Part shown: one piece after another, positions 1 to 11,800 of the stretch | Layout: each line of letters begins with the position of its first letter | Position numbering within the stretch: the stretch's first letter is position 1 | Source: Serripes groenlandicus | Taxonomy: Eukaryota; Mollusca; Bivalvia; Cardiida; Cardiidae | Direction: 5' to 3' | Assembly (NCBI GenBank): GCA_031761405.1 | Contig: JASEVX010000007.1 | Location: 57,077,385 to 57,141,384 of the forward strand | Length of the DNA: 64,000 nucleotides | Program-made: the position numbers and the translations under genes | Notes under the pieces: generated by a model | The model's input: the letters and a program-made list of their open reading frames with translations, nothing else | What the model was told of the DNA's origin: nothing | Database searches by the model: none

Positions 1-1020
1 CTTCTGTGTGTGTATATTTGAAATATACACAGCTTAAACTGGTACTTTTTTGTAAAATTACGCTGTGGCCCGCCTATACCTCAACTAGTTTCTATGACAA
101 CGATTTATAAATAAACTAATTACAATATTAGAAATATTAATTCGCCATAAGGTAGAGCAAAAACAAATATACATATGGTATGAATTTCCGAAATATGTAT
201 TAACTAATACAAGAATCACTAAGAAAGTTCTATTACTTTTTGATTACCTCTCGTATACTAATATATAAACAGATTTCCAAGTATGATTATCCTGTATCCT
301 GTTTTACGTCTATTTATATAGTATATCATTTGCAATAAAATAACTATTCGGGAAGAAATAAATTAAAATATCCATTTTCAAATTGTCAATTTTAATTCCG
401 CTGACTGCGTTTCAGCTAAAATATCGCAATGTGCGACATCGGTAAAACGGCATTCTGATTTACTAAAAATCGGTTACACAGATTTTTATTGAAATTCTGG
501 TAATTTGTAGTAGAAAGGGTGATTGTAATGATATGTATTTGTTTAAAAAATCTCTCGGGTAAATGCTTAGTAAATTAAAAATTATGCAATTACTTCGAAA
601 AAATATTCCAACGAATTTTTCATTAAAAATCGAGTATTTGTATCTGAATCGTCATGGCTGATACATTAAATTTATATCATGAGACAGGTAACTTTATTTT
701 CTATAATTCGGTGCTATTGGTGTTTCAATACAAATTCAAACAAGTCAGTAGTAGTGATTTCTCTGACCACGCTGTTATTATCACAAAACGACGTTATTTC
801 AAAGGTATGATTCCACCTTAAACAGTTTTTTTCGTTCTCTTATGACAGTTGGTATGTTTATATCGTCATTAAGAGACTATATATAGGACTATTTGGCTAA
901 TTCTGGTATCATTATGAAGGTAAAAGGTTGATATTTTAGGAAATACAACAAAATGAAAAAATATTTTTTTGTCACTAATACAGGTTTTGTCGTGGACTGG
1001 CTCATATATATATTGGAACA
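1..1020. other. AT-rich intergenic DNA, nothing recognised
   Basis: No frame on either strand resembles a known family, and I see no tandem repeat or long inverted repeat. It lies upstream of a cluster of decayed transposons and is probably older transposon debris. Confidence 0.5.
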
Positions 1021-1022
1021 GT

Positions 1023-1420
1023 TGAGACCGGAAACAGCTGGAGGAGTCTTGACTTAAACATAGGAAGATATTGGTAAAGTCTTCAATTCGAAAGGCAGGT
1101 TATTCCATAATGACACAGCAGATGGTATGAATGAGTTCGCAAATATATCTATATCATGAGCATTACGTAATGCGTAATCTGTTCTCTCAGCTACGGAAGA
1201 AGGAAATATGTCGGCTAAATAGTTTGGCGTTAGACCGTTTACAATGTTGTACTTTAAAATCCTATTTCATTATAAATGTTCACAAGTGAAGAACACCGTG
1301 TTAAACCCGTTACTATTCGGGCAGCATCAGTTTGGATTTTTGCAAGAGTCTTTTTCAGCGGTAGTACAGTTGTCCCAAATTACAGAAGCATATTCAAGAG
1401 TTGGTTGAAGGAAGGATATA
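1023..1420 (-). pseudogene. LINE (Jockey/CR1-like) reverse-transcriptase C-terminal remnant
   Basis: Minus-strand translation gives the typical end of a metazoan non-LTR retrotransposon ORF2: LEYASVIWDN, then IQTDAARIVTGLTR, then NGLTPNYLADIFP, LRNAHDIDIFANSF and SLWNNLP. In intact elements this follows the polymerase and thumb domains. Here the segments sit in different frames, with a frameshift before the IQTDAARIVTG block and a stop after NEIGF, so it is a truncated, dead fragment. Order and spacing match the family. The exact clade (Jockey, CR1 or a relative) cannot be told from this stretch. Confidence 0.8.
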
Positions 1421-2339
1421 TATATTTGGTTTCAAAGTCATAAACATCTTGGCCTGACTTTTTCTAGCAATGGTAAATGGCGGGATCATATAAATCAATT
1501 TTCTATCAATTTGAATAACATGTATATACTTTCTACACCACTAACAAGACATTTGCAAATGTTCAATACACGTATGGCTTAGCACATCATCTTTCAGTCT
1601 AATTAGTAAAAGTGTCACTTGTTTTGCACACTCATCATTGTAAGCAATGCATGCTCTTTGGCAATCTTAAGTACCTGCTCTGTTGGACAGTAGGAGAATT
1701 TTCAAATGTTGAATGTCCTAGTTTCCCCCTATAATTCCCCGAACATTTCTTACTATTGAGAAAACTCTCTCGGTGTCAGCATTGCTTTGGGGGAGGAACA
1801 GACACTCAAAGGCCAGTTTGTTCAGGTTGAGCCATCTTAATTCGCCAGTTGGGATTTTTGTTTATGAAATGCTTGCCCAGTTCTCCACTAAAGGGTTGAC
1901 TTTATATTAGAATGTAGGAAGTTCTGTGGATTCAGCAATGGCCATGTCAGGAAGTTCGTCGTTGACAGTCTGTCGACTCAGGTGGGGCTGAAAAAAAAAA
2001 CCAGTGCTAGCTTGACAAAAAAATATGTTAATGATTCACCAACTTTGATATTTCAATGTTGTCTTCTTTGAAACAAGGACAAATTGTAGCATTTTGATGA
2101 ACTTATTTATATTTGATTCAAAATTGCAAACATGATTTCTGTGGAAAAGATGACTTGCATGATTAATAACAGTTTTTAAAGTATTGCAGATATTTCAAGA
2201 GTTGTCTTGGCAGGAAAAAGGGTCCTCTAATGTTTAAATTAAATGTTAATTTTGAATAATTGATGAATAACCATGTCATGTTAACTTACCAGAAGCTGAA
2301 CTGACATCACCCATCAAATCTGGATTAAGGATTAATTAA

Positions 2340-2430
2340 TTGATTGGGTTAACGCCGTTTTTAACAATTTCTCAGTCATATCACGGCGACCAGTTCACCT
2401 ACTCATATGTTTCCTGGATTAAGGAAGGCT
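2340..2430 (-). repeat. SINE 3'-core fragment inserted in the hAT remnant
   Basis: It contains the core shared by SINEs in this window: read on the plus strand, a GTTAACGCCGTTTTTAACA block followed by a TCATATCACGGCG block. The same pair recurs near 10.9, 15.1, 15.75, 29.1 and 31.1 kb. No tRNA-like head is present, so this is a truncated copy. Confidence 0.55.
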
Positions 2431-2529
2431 AGATATTTCAGTTGTTCATCTTTAAAGGGGAATGTTTGGACTCTCTGACTCAAATTTGCATTCTTTTTCT
2501 ATAATCATTGATGAACCTCCAGCTAAATT

Positions 2530-2790
2530 GTAATATCTTAAAGCAATGTCCTTCTCGTTTTATATAATACTTTCTTAAAAAAAGGAGTGATTGCTTTTGG
2601 ATCAGTGTCAGAGGGTTATTGTACTGTCTGGCTCAACTTTTCCACTTGTTTTCTTTGATCATTGATTACCCTTTATCGTAGGCAATAATGAACAATTTCA
2701 AGCAATGTCCAATGTGTTAAATAATATATTACTTCTCTAAAAAGGGAGTCAATTGCTTTTGGATCAGTATCAGGGTTGTTATATAAAAAG
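2530..2790. repeat. degenerate ~160-bp tandem duplication
   Basis: AAGCAATGTCC occurs near 2541 and again near 2699. A block ending TTGCTTTTGGATCAGT occurs near 2590 and again near 2750. The two copies have diverged. They lie inside the decayed hAT transposase and could be an internal duplication of it. Confidence 0.4.
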
Positions 2791-3479
2791 TCTCAATTTC
2801 CCACCACAATGGCTAGGTTGTCGTTTTAATGTTGATTTGACCTGTCTCTGCAGTTGGTTGTGATAACATCAGTGGCAATGGTAATGATCCGCATGTTTAC
2901 AAACTTGCTTAGTATTGTGTTTAAGAAACGTTTCATCTCGGAATGTAGATATGGGATCATTGCTTCAGATCCCTAGAATTAAAGAAATCATAACTTCAAA
3001 TGCAATGCAGAAAATAACAAACATATTTCTACATAAAACCAACCTCAGTATAGCTTTTTCATGGCGAATGTCAGACAGGTGTTAGTAACATGACAGATGT
3101 AACCCAGGTCATACACATTTGGGTGTTTCTCACGCAGTCTAGACAAAACTGAGTTGTGTTGGCCAACCAACCATCACGCTGGCTCTGTCACTCGTGTACC
3201 CTACCTCCCTGAAAGATATACAGGGAAAACTGTTTCGGAAAAATATATAAGTTCATAAGATCATAGACATTAAACATTCTGCCCCGAACCTTTGACATGA
3301 AGAATTCTAAAGTTTTGGCTATATAACGTATTAGGAAAACACGCACTAACCTTATTGGCCATCTTTTTTTGACGGATTTGAATAAAGTTTTAACTTGGTT
3401 GCAGATCCCCTAAAGATATTTATGCCAAATCATGTTCAAACCGGACCTGTACTTTATAGTTCGAGATAGATACATTGGG

Positions 3480-4170
3480 CGGCCCATTGGTGCGTGTCAG
3501 GTGCAAGCGCCCCAAACTGACTTCGTGTTGTATTAGGATCCGTTTCACCGAGTGGCGGGATGGGATTTCCCGACAGAGTCCCGTCTTTGCACCTATCCTG
3601 TTCGATAACGAAAGTTTCGCCTGCAGCCTGACATACACAAACCTAGCTTTGAGTCGCACTATGTGACGTTCAGCCGCGCTATTGCAGCCGGCTGCCATGA
3701 GCAGCGGAAGTTTGGATTTTAAAAAAAGTTAACAGGCCAACTCCGACTGTATGTTTCTCAATGAACATGCCAGGGGGAGGAGCCAAACACTAACTTCAAG
3801 TTGCGCTAGTCTTCATTCTGTCGTGTTTTGGCTGCCGGCTACAAAACCCAGTTAGAGTTGGCCCAACAGGATGGCTCCCACCCTCGATTTGGCGTGCCTA
3901 TTATTCGACATAGATGGATTTGGCGGCCTGTTGTTGAGTGGCAGGTGCAAGCGCCTCACACTGACTTATTGCTTATTACATCCCGTTTCACCGATTTGCG
4001 GCAGCAAGCTGATAAACCAAGTCAAGAGTTGGTATTTCTCGACAGAGTCCCGACTTTGAATCCGTCCTGTTCGAGTACGAGGCGACATCCTTACATTTGT
4101 CACCATGAAGTGTCCAGCACTGGCATCGAGTCACACTATGTGCAATTTGCAGCCAATATTTAGTTTCCAG
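3480..4170. repeat. pair of diverged ~230-bp repeats, unclassified
   Basis: Two related blocks (about 3480-3690 and 3925-4165) share GGTGCAAGCGCC, a CCGTTTCACCGA block, CGACAGAGTCCCG, a CCTGTTCGA block and a GAGTCxCACTATGTG block, in the same order, offset by about 440-460 bp. The GC content is higher than the surroundings. Short open frames here (62-164 codons) differ between copies and match nothing I know, so I regard the pair as repeat DNA rather than a gene. Confidence 0.55.
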
Positions 4171-4898
4171 ACAATGTGTTTTTGCACATATGTAATTCAT
4201 ATGGTTTACGCTTGCCCGTATCAACATTTCAGGTTCGCCAGATTTGCCAGAACGATGACTTTTTCGGCTTATTGATACAGCCTGGTTGATCTGAAGTCCT
4301 GCCGTTCTGGCTGGTTGATAGTGGTTGGGATTTACCGAACTTGCAGCCATTTTGTTTGAGTTAAAGAGCTTACCAGACAAACTGTGTTGCGTCTGTGTGA
4401 CGGAATTGCACCCGTCCGGATCGATTTTACAATCGTGCAAAGGCCTTGAAGTTGCACTAGCTGCCTTTCTAGCTAGGTTCATCAGTCGGCAGCAAAATCC
4501 AGCCGAACTAAAATTTCAAGACAACGTATTTGCACATAATTCATGTGGATCAAGCTTGTCTTAATCGACTATTTAGGCCTGCCAGAATATCCTGAACTGT
4601 GTTTTTTCGGCTGGTTATTACAGCCGTAATCATCGGAACTCTGTCTGTTCTGGCTGCTTAATTCAGCCGGAGTTCCGGCTGTTCCGGCAAACTTCAGGTA
4701 CGTAAGTCTCGGCTGGTCAACGCTTCTGACTTTTGTTACTTTAGTCATGCTCTGTCACGCGAAACTTCAACATCTTTCCAGGCTGTATAAGGAAAACAAA
4801 TGTGCAGCGATCGAATCATCGATATAATCGAGGATATGTAATAATACTAATTTATAAAGCATTGTACGAATGTCATGATCAGGTCATTCCCTCGTATA

Positions 4899-6406
4899 CC
4901 GAGCCAAACAAGTTACGATACATGAAATCAATTGGATACACTTTTATCGTGGGTCAGTAATATGAATATGTTTTTAAGCATTTTGAAAATATGGTCTTTG
5001 ATACATAATTTAAATTGATTATTATGCTTCAATTTCATTTAAACCTTTTGAAAATCATTAAGAAAATGGACTGATGAAAAAGTTAAGTTCTGGAATTTGT
5101 TAATACCGGGTGTGACCTCCCTGTGCATTCATTACAGCAGTGCTTCGTCTACGCATATAATTGAAAAGTGTTTGAATATCTCGCTGTGGAATGGCATTCC
5201 ATTCTTGAATAAAAAAAAAAACCTCCAACTGCGCTAATGTTTGGGGATTGCGACGTCTAATCCGACAGTCCAGGGCATCCCAAAGATGTTCTATTGGGGA
5301 CAAATCTTGTGAACAAGCAGGCCAATCTAGAACATTAATGTTTTGTTGGGTAAGAAAATTGTGGCATACATGTGCTGTATGGCACCTAGCATTGTCTTGC
5401 TGGAACAACGTGACGTTAGCGTTAAGAAATGGTACCACAACTGGTGTTAAAATTTCGTCTCGATAACGTTGTCCCGTTAGATTCCCACGCACAATAACCA
5501 ATGGAGTGCGATTCTGGTAAGATATTCCGCCCTAAACCATGATACTTCCACCACCATAACGGTCCACCTCGTGCACACAGACGTCAGCATAACGTTCACC
5601 GACCCTACGGTATACTCTAGCACGTCCATCTCCTCGCCTCAAACAAAAACGCGACTCATAAGTGAACATTACCGTATTCCATTGATTTATTGTCCAGTTC
5701 AAGTGTCCAGTGGCCCACTGACGTCTCAAGACGCGATGACGTTGGGTTAATATAGGCCCATGATACGGACGTCTGGCTCTTATACCACGCTCGGCGAGTC
5801 TGTTTCGGACTGTTTGAGCACTAATTATGTTGTGTGTACGACCATGTGTTACAGCAGCAGTAACAGTAGATGGAAGAAACCGGTCACGTAAGTGTGACGT
5901 CCTTATGTGACGGTCCTGTGCAGGAGTCGTTTCACGGGGCCTACCAGAACGGGAACGGTCATTAACAGAACCAAGGGCACGATAACGGCCAAAAAGTCGG
6001 GTTATAGTCAACCTAGACACTCCAAAGTGAGCAGCGACGTCAGCGTGACGTAAGTTTGCTTGTAGCATACCAATGGCTATAAGGCGTTGATTTGCATTCA
6101 GTCTCGGCATTATTACAGCAGAGAAATATTGAATTTTGCCTATGTTTTCACAATACAGGTACAATATATGTGAAATGCGTATATTTTTATGTCGATACAT
6201 GTTCATCATCATGGGTTTCCCCTGCAGTGCGTGCAAAACGTAAAAATCCCTAGTGCCAGTAACACGATATTCTACAATAATCGATAATGGTCTGTGAAAA
6301 CAGTCATACGTTTAAGCAATCATGTAATCACATTACATATAACACAAGTTTAAGCTTTAAGATTTTACAAATGATCTAAGTATGTATCGTTACTTGTTTG
6401 GCTCAG
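4899..6406 (-). mobile_element. Tc1/mariner-type DNA transposon, complete but inactive
   Basis: The ends are inverted copies of GAGCCAAACAAGTTACGATA (about 4901-4920; the right end 6384-6404 has one mismatch), each next to a TA dinucleotide as expected for Tc1/mariner insertion. The length of about 1.5 kb and a single minus-strand transposase frame fit the superfamily. Both ends survive, so the element was lost by point mutation and not by truncation. It separates the unclassified repeats at 3.5-4.2 kb from the satellite at 6.6 kb. Confidence 0.85.
5100..6110 (-). pseudogene. Tc1-like transposase (DD34E), one nonsense codon and first catalytic Asp lost
   Basis: A single frame of 337 codons runs from ATG (6108-6110) to the stop at 5100. 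It has the N-terminal paired HTH region (DVAAHFGVSRLTITRLFGRY, RSRSGRPRE linker), then the DDE domain. The second catalytic Asp (QQDNARCHTAH, codon 239) and the Glu (DLSPIEHLWD, codon 274) are 34 residues apart, the Tc1 spacing. The first Asp, normally in an F-[ST]-D-E-S motif, is Tyr (FTYESRF, codon 151). Codon 193 is TAG where GGSIMVWGGI is expected, a one-base change from TGG. There are no frameshifts, so death was recent relative to the LINE and hAT remnants. A long A-run near 5211-5221 gives FFF in the C-terminal helix. Confidence 0.93.
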
Positions 6407-6477
6407 TATATATACGTTTTAACCATTAACTGATAGTAATTCATGAAAGGTTAATAATGAACATAAATTCGAATAAA

Positions 6478-6560
6478 GAAAATTTTCAGAAAATATGAAA
6501 AATCTTAAAAAAAGAAAATTTTCAGAAAATATGAAAAATCTTAAAAAAAGATAATTTGTT
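6478..6560. repeat. short direct repeat at the satellite border
   Basis: A ~36-bp AT-rich block beginning GAAAATTTTCAGAAAATATG occurs twice in tandem just outside the Tc1 right end and just before the satellite array. Confidence 0.6.
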
Positions 6561-6574
6561 ATCAACTTATCTTC

Positions 6575-9500
6575 CATAATGCTGATATGACTAAACCCTT
6601 TCCCACGTACACACGCTTTGAAATAACATGTATTAACTTATATTTCCTGATGCTGATATACCTTAACCCTTTCCTCACGTACACACACTTTGAAATAACA
6701 TGTATTGACTTATCTTTCTTGATGCTGATATACCTTAACCCTTTCCCACGTACACACACTTTGAAATAACATGTATTGACTTATCTTCCATGATGCTGTT
6801 ATGACTTAACCCTTTCCTCACGTACACACACTTTGAAATAACATGTATTGACTTATCTTCCATGATGCTGTTATGACTTAACCCTTTCCTCACGTACACA
6901 CACTTTGAAATAACATGTATTAACTTATCTTCCACGATGCTGTTATGACTTAACCCTTTCCCACGTACACATGCTTTGGAATAACATGTATTAACTTATA
7001 TTTCCTGATGCTGATATACCTTAACCCTTTCCTCACGTACACACACTTTGAAATAACATGTATTGACTTATCTTCCATGATGCTGTTATGACTTAACCCT
7101 TTCCTCACGTACACACGCTTTGAAATAACATGTATTGACTTATGTTTATTGATGCTGTTATGACTTAACCCTTTCCCACGTACACACGCTTTGAAATAAC
7201 ATGTATTGACTTATCTTTATTGATGATGTTATGACTTAACCCTTTCCTCACGTACACAAGCTTTGGAATAACATGTATTGACTTATCTTTCTTGATGCTG
7301 ATATGACTAAACCCTTTCCCACGTACACAAGCTTTGAAATAACATGTATTGACTTATCTTCCTTGATGCTGATATGACTTAACCCTTTCCCACGTACACA
7401 CACTTTGAAAAAACATGTATTAACTTATATTTCCTGATGCTGATATAGCTTAACCCTTTCCTCACGTACACACACTTTGAAATAACATGTATTGACTAAT
7501 CTTTCCTGATGCTGATATGACTTAACCCTTTCCCACGTACACACGCTTTGAAATAACATGTATTAACTTATATTTCCTGATGCTGATATACCTTAACCCT
7601 TTCCTCACGTACACACACTTTGAAATAACATGTATTGACTTATCTTTCTTGATGCTGATATGACTTAACCCTTTTCCACGTACACACACTTTGAAATAAC
7701 ATGTATTAACTTATCTGTCTTGATGCTGATATGACTAAACCCTTTTCCACGTACACACGCTTTGAAAAAACATGTATTAACTTATCTTTCTTGATGCTGA
7801 TATGACTTAACCCTTTCCCACGTACACACGCTTTGAAATAACATGTATTAACTTATATTTCCTGATGCTGATATACCTTAACCCTTTCCTCACGTACACA
7901 CACTTTGAAATAACATGTATTGACTAATCTTTCCTGATGCTGATATGACTTAACCCTTTCCCACGTACACACGCTTTGAAATAACATGTATTAACTTATA
8001 TTTCCTGATGCTGATATACCTTAACCCTTTCCTCACGTACACACACTTTGAAATAACATGTATTGACTTATCTTCCATGATGCTGTTATGACTTAACCCT
8101 TTCCCACGTACACACGCTTTGAAATAACATGTATTAACTTATATTTCCTGATGCTGATATACCTTAACCCTTTCCTCACGTACACACACTTTGAAATAAC
8201 ATGTATTAACTTATCTTTCTTGATGCTGATATGACTAAACCCTTTTCCACGTACACACGCTTTGAAAAAACATGTATTAACTTATCTTTATTGATGCTGT
8301 TATGACTTAACCCTTTCCCACGTACACAAGCTTTGGAATAACATGTATTAACTTATCTTTCTTGATGCTGATATGACTTAACCCTTTCGCACGTACACAA
8401 GCTTTGAAATAACATGTATTGACTTATCTTCCACGATGCTGTTATGACTTAGCCCTTTCCCACGTACACACGCTTTGAAATAACAAGTATTGACTTATCT
8501 TTCTTGATGCTGATATGACATAGCCCTGTCCCACATTCACACGCTTTGAAATAACATGTATTGACTTATCTTCCACGATGCTGATATACCTTAACCCTTT
8601 CCCACGTACTCACGCTTTGAAATAACATTTATTGACTTATCTTTCTTGATGCTGATATGACTTAACCCTTTTCCACGTACACACACTTTGAAATAACATG
8701 TATTAACTTATCTTTCTTGATGCTGATATGACTAAACCCTTTCCCACGTACTCACGCTTTGAAATAACATTTATTGACTTATCTTTCTTGATGCTGATAT
8801 GACTAAACCCTTTTCCACGTACACACGCTTTGAAATAACATGTATTGACTTATCTTCCACGATGCTGATATACCTTAACCCTTTCCCACGTACACACGCT
8901 TTCAAATAACAGGTATTGACTTATCTTTCTTGATGCTGATATGACTTAGCCCTTTCCCACATTCACACGCTTTGAAATAACATGTATTGACTTATCTTCC
9001 ACGATGCTGATATACCTTAACCCTTTCCCACGTACACACGCTTTGAAATAACAAGTATTGACTTATCTTTCTTGATGCTGATATGACTTAGCCCTTTCCC
9101 ACATTCACACGCTTTGAAATAACATGTATTGACTTATCTTCCACGATGCTGATATACCTTAACCCTTTTCCCACGTACACACACTTTGAAATAACATGTA
9201 TTGACTTATCTTTCTTGATGCTGATATGACTTAGCCCTTTCCCACATTCACACGCTATGAAATAACATGTATTGACTTATCTTCCACGATGCTGTTATGA
9301 CTTAACCCTTTCCCACGTACACACGCTTTGAAATAACATTTACTGACTTATCTTTATTGATGCTGTTATGACTTAACCCTTTCCTCACGTACACAAGCTT
9401 TGGAATAACATGTATTGACTTATCTTTCTTGATGCTGATATGACTTAGCCCTTTCCCACATTCACACGCTTTGAAATAACATGTATTGACTTATCTTCCA

Positions 9501-10530
9501 CGATGCTGTTATGACTTAACCCTTTCCCACGTACACACGCTTTGAAATAACATTTACTGACTTATCTTTATTGATGCTGTTATGACTAAGGCCTTTCCCA
9601 CGTACACAAGATTTGAAATAACATGTATTAACTTATCTTTCTTGATGCTGATATGACTTAACCCTTTCCTCACGTACACACACTTTGAAATAACATTTAT
9701 TAACTTATCTTTCTTGATGCTGATATGACTTAACCCTTTCCTCACGTACACACACTTTGAAATAACATGTATTAACTTATATTTCCTGATGCTGATATGA
9801 CTTAACCCTTTCCTCACGTACACACACTTTGAAATAACATGTATTGACTTATCTTTCTTGATGCTGTTATGACTTAACCCTTTCCCACGTACACAAGCTT
9901 TGGAATAACATGTATTGACTTATCTTTCTTGATGCTGTTATGACTTAACCCTTTTCCACGTACACAAGCTTTGGAATAACATGTATTGACTTATCTTTAT
10001 TGATGCTGTTATGACTTAACCCTTTCCCACGTACACAAGCTTTGGAATAACATGTATTGACTTATCTTTATTGATGCTGTTATGACTTAACCCTTTCCCA
10101 CGTACACAAGCTTTGGAATAACATGTATTGACTTATCTTTATTGATGCTGTTATGACTTAACCCTTTCCCACGTACACAAGCTTTGCAATAACATGTATT
10201 GACTTATCTTTATTGATGCTGTTATGACTTAACCCTTTCCCACGTACACAAGCTTTGGAATAACATGTATTGACTTATCTTTATTGATGCTGTTATGACT
10301 TAACCCTTTCCCACGTACACAAGCTTTGGAATAACATGTATTGACTTATCTTTATTGATGCTGTTATGACTTAACCCTTTCCCACGTACACAAGCTTTGG
10401 AATAACATGTATTGACTTATCTTTATTGATGCTGTTATGACTAAGGCCTTTCCCACGTAAACACGCTTTGAAATAACATGTATTGACTTATCTTCCACGA
10501 TGCTGTTATGACTTAACTCTTCCCATTTAC
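6575..10530. repeat. satellite array, ~55 copies of a 71-72 bp unit
   Basis: Each unit contains TTAACCCTTTCCCACGTACA, CACACGCTTTGAAATAACAT, GTATTGACTTATCTT and GATGCTGATATGACT. Spacing between GATGCTG marks is 71 or 72 bp; the difference comes from CCCAC versus CCTCAC after the CCCTTT block. Variants (ATATGAC/TTATGAC/ATATACC, GCTTTGGAATAAC) are interspersed, and 9.9-10.4 kb is a nearly homogeneous run of one variant, suggesting recent local amplification. Open frames of 60-90 codons read through the repeats but carry no independent evidence of coding. The TTAACCCTTTCCCAC start matches the terminal repeat of the TTAA-flanked MITE family elsewhere in the window. Confidence 0.97.
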
Positions 10531-10672
10531 ACACGCTTTCTGACGCCTCTGCAGCATACACTTCTTGAACATAATATGACAAAATGAGGAAGTGCTCACG
10601 ATAAGCAATCTCTCCTTTTGCCACCATGTTTTCAACGTTATCTAATAATTATACTTTCATTTAAAAAATAGG
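10512..10672 (+). mobile_element. TTAA-flanked palindromic MITE, partial, at the satellite edge
   Basis: It starts at TTAACTCTTCCCATTTACAC, in register with the last satellite unit, then runs into the MITE interior: GCTTTCTGACGCCTCTGCAG, a weak inner palindrome (GACAAAATGAGGAAGTGCTC and its near complement), then TTTTCAAC and TACTTTCATTT. The distal inverted end is missing. Confidence 0.7.
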
Positions 10673-10910
10673 CGCTAAATGACCTTAGCTGTCGATGAGC
10701 CATAAAATACTTACATTCATTCATTGATTCATTTAAATAAAGTTTCCATAGTTTTGCCTAGATATTCTCAGTCATCTGCCGCCGAATTTGTTTGTGGGAA
10801 ATGGTGAATGGTTCAATTTGCATGAGCCGTTGTCATTGTGATCCAGAAGCACGTTTTGCATTGTTCGACTCGTTCTCGTTCTGCTCATTAAAAGTATTCG
10901 TTTGATTGAG

Positions 10911-11188
10911 TGTAACGCCGTTTTCAACAATGTTACAGTCATATCATGGCGGCCAGTTCATATAACAATTTGTTTTCTGGCTATCTCACTCCAGTACTCC
11001 ACAAAACAGTCTTTCCAAGCAACTGTCTTTTTTTTCCACGCATGCTATTAGCTTTTTTTGTGGAAGAAGAATAACGCTTTGCGTTGACTTTTGTTAAACA
11101 TCGAACAGAATGTTTGCCGAACCGAGGTTCGAGTTCACAACCTTTGGATTAACAGTCCGCGTCCTTATCGCCTGATCTACCGGGGCTC
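10911..11188 (-). repeat. tRNA-derived SINE, minus orientation, full head and core
   Basis: In the minus direction a tRNA-like head (A-box-like TAGATCAGGCGATAAGGACG near 11178-11159 and a B-box-like GTTGTGAACTCGAACCTCGG near 11142-11123) is followed by the conserved SINE core and a tail block ending GGCGTTACAC near 10911. It lies about 460 bp upstream of the start codon of the secreted SH3b-like protein. Confidence 0.7.
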
Positions 11189-11652
11189 GTTTGAACAGGA
11201 TTCCCTCTGTGTAACTGAGTTCACAAATGTATTTATAAATTATCTTTATGCCAGGAAGGTGTATCTACACCTTCTTTTAAGTCACGATACGTCTTTTTAT
11301 ATACAGCCTACCATATCGCCAGACAGCTGTCTTATCTTCGGACATGAACACCACGTCAAGTCATACTGGGACGTACACCTTATGAAATTCATCGAACATC
11401 CATCGCATTATAGTATTGTTACCTAACTCAGTGTGGCTGTACCGCTAGCATTTTGTATTGCGACATTATGATAACCAATATTAGAATGTTAGTATGTGTG
11501 GTCAGATCTTGGCTAAAGTATTCACAATAGGTGATGTTTAAAGTCGTAAATAACATAGTTATATTCAATTTTAATCTATGCTTTTGCCATGACAACTAGC
11601 GAGGAAGTATACGTGCTGTTATTCCTCTAAATAATTTGTTCTTGGATCATTC

Positions 11653-11800
11653 ATGTCCAAATACACAATGTTGTTAATTAATATTGTCCATGTGTTGGCC
11701 ATTTTTGTGTCGTGCAGTCTTGGTGCCAGTATTACTACAGATTTACAACACGGAGTTTGTCTCTGTATAAATGAACCGAATGTCAAAGCTGTTAGTAATC
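11653..11800 (+). CDS. secreted SH3b-like protein, exon 1 (signal peptide)
   Basis: Encodes residues 1-49 plus one base. The start is the first ATG of the frame, placing MSKYTMLLINIVHVLAIFVS directly at the N-terminus as a signal peptide; cleavage probably falls after SLGA. The domain begins with GVCLCINEPNVKAV. The donor is GTAAGT at 11801. The single C left over is completed by CC of exon 2 to give Pro50. Confidence 0.85.

Larger units (their letters stand above)
1600..3215 (-). pseudogene. hAT-type transposase remnant (ZMYM/TTF-domain-like)
   Basis: Pieces of one transposase are readable in order on the minus strand. Around 3040-3165 the frame reads QHNSVLSRLREKHPNVYDLG followed by YICHVTNTCLTFAMKKL, matching the RNase-H region of hAT proteins related to ZMYM and ZNF862. 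A possible 3' splice site precedes GSEAMIPYLHSEMKRFL near 2970. Around 1730-1850 the dimerisation region reads LPQSNADTERVFSIVRNVRG. Stops and frameshifts separate the blocks and a SINE tail interrupts it, so no protein is made. Whether the apparent intron is real or a deletion scar is unclear. Confidence 0.72.

Noticed and set aside
3420..4564. Genes in the 62-164 codon frames of the GC-richer region
   Set aside because: Frames lie on both strands and overlap, differ between the two repeat copies, and match no family.
6575..10530. TTAACCC motif as a telomeric or interstitial telomere repeat
   Set aside because: TAACCC occurs once per 71-bp unit and is not in hexamer tandem. It belongs to the MITE-like terminal sequence.
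6575..10530. CRISPR-like array of regular repeats
   Set aside because: The units are contiguous with no unique spacers, and the genome is eukaryotic.
6562..10627. Several 60-90 codon frames reading VYVRKGLSHISI-type repeats
   Set aside because: They are translations of the 71-72 bp satellite. Their periodicity and differences follow the DNA unit, with no start context, splice sites or codon-level constraint.
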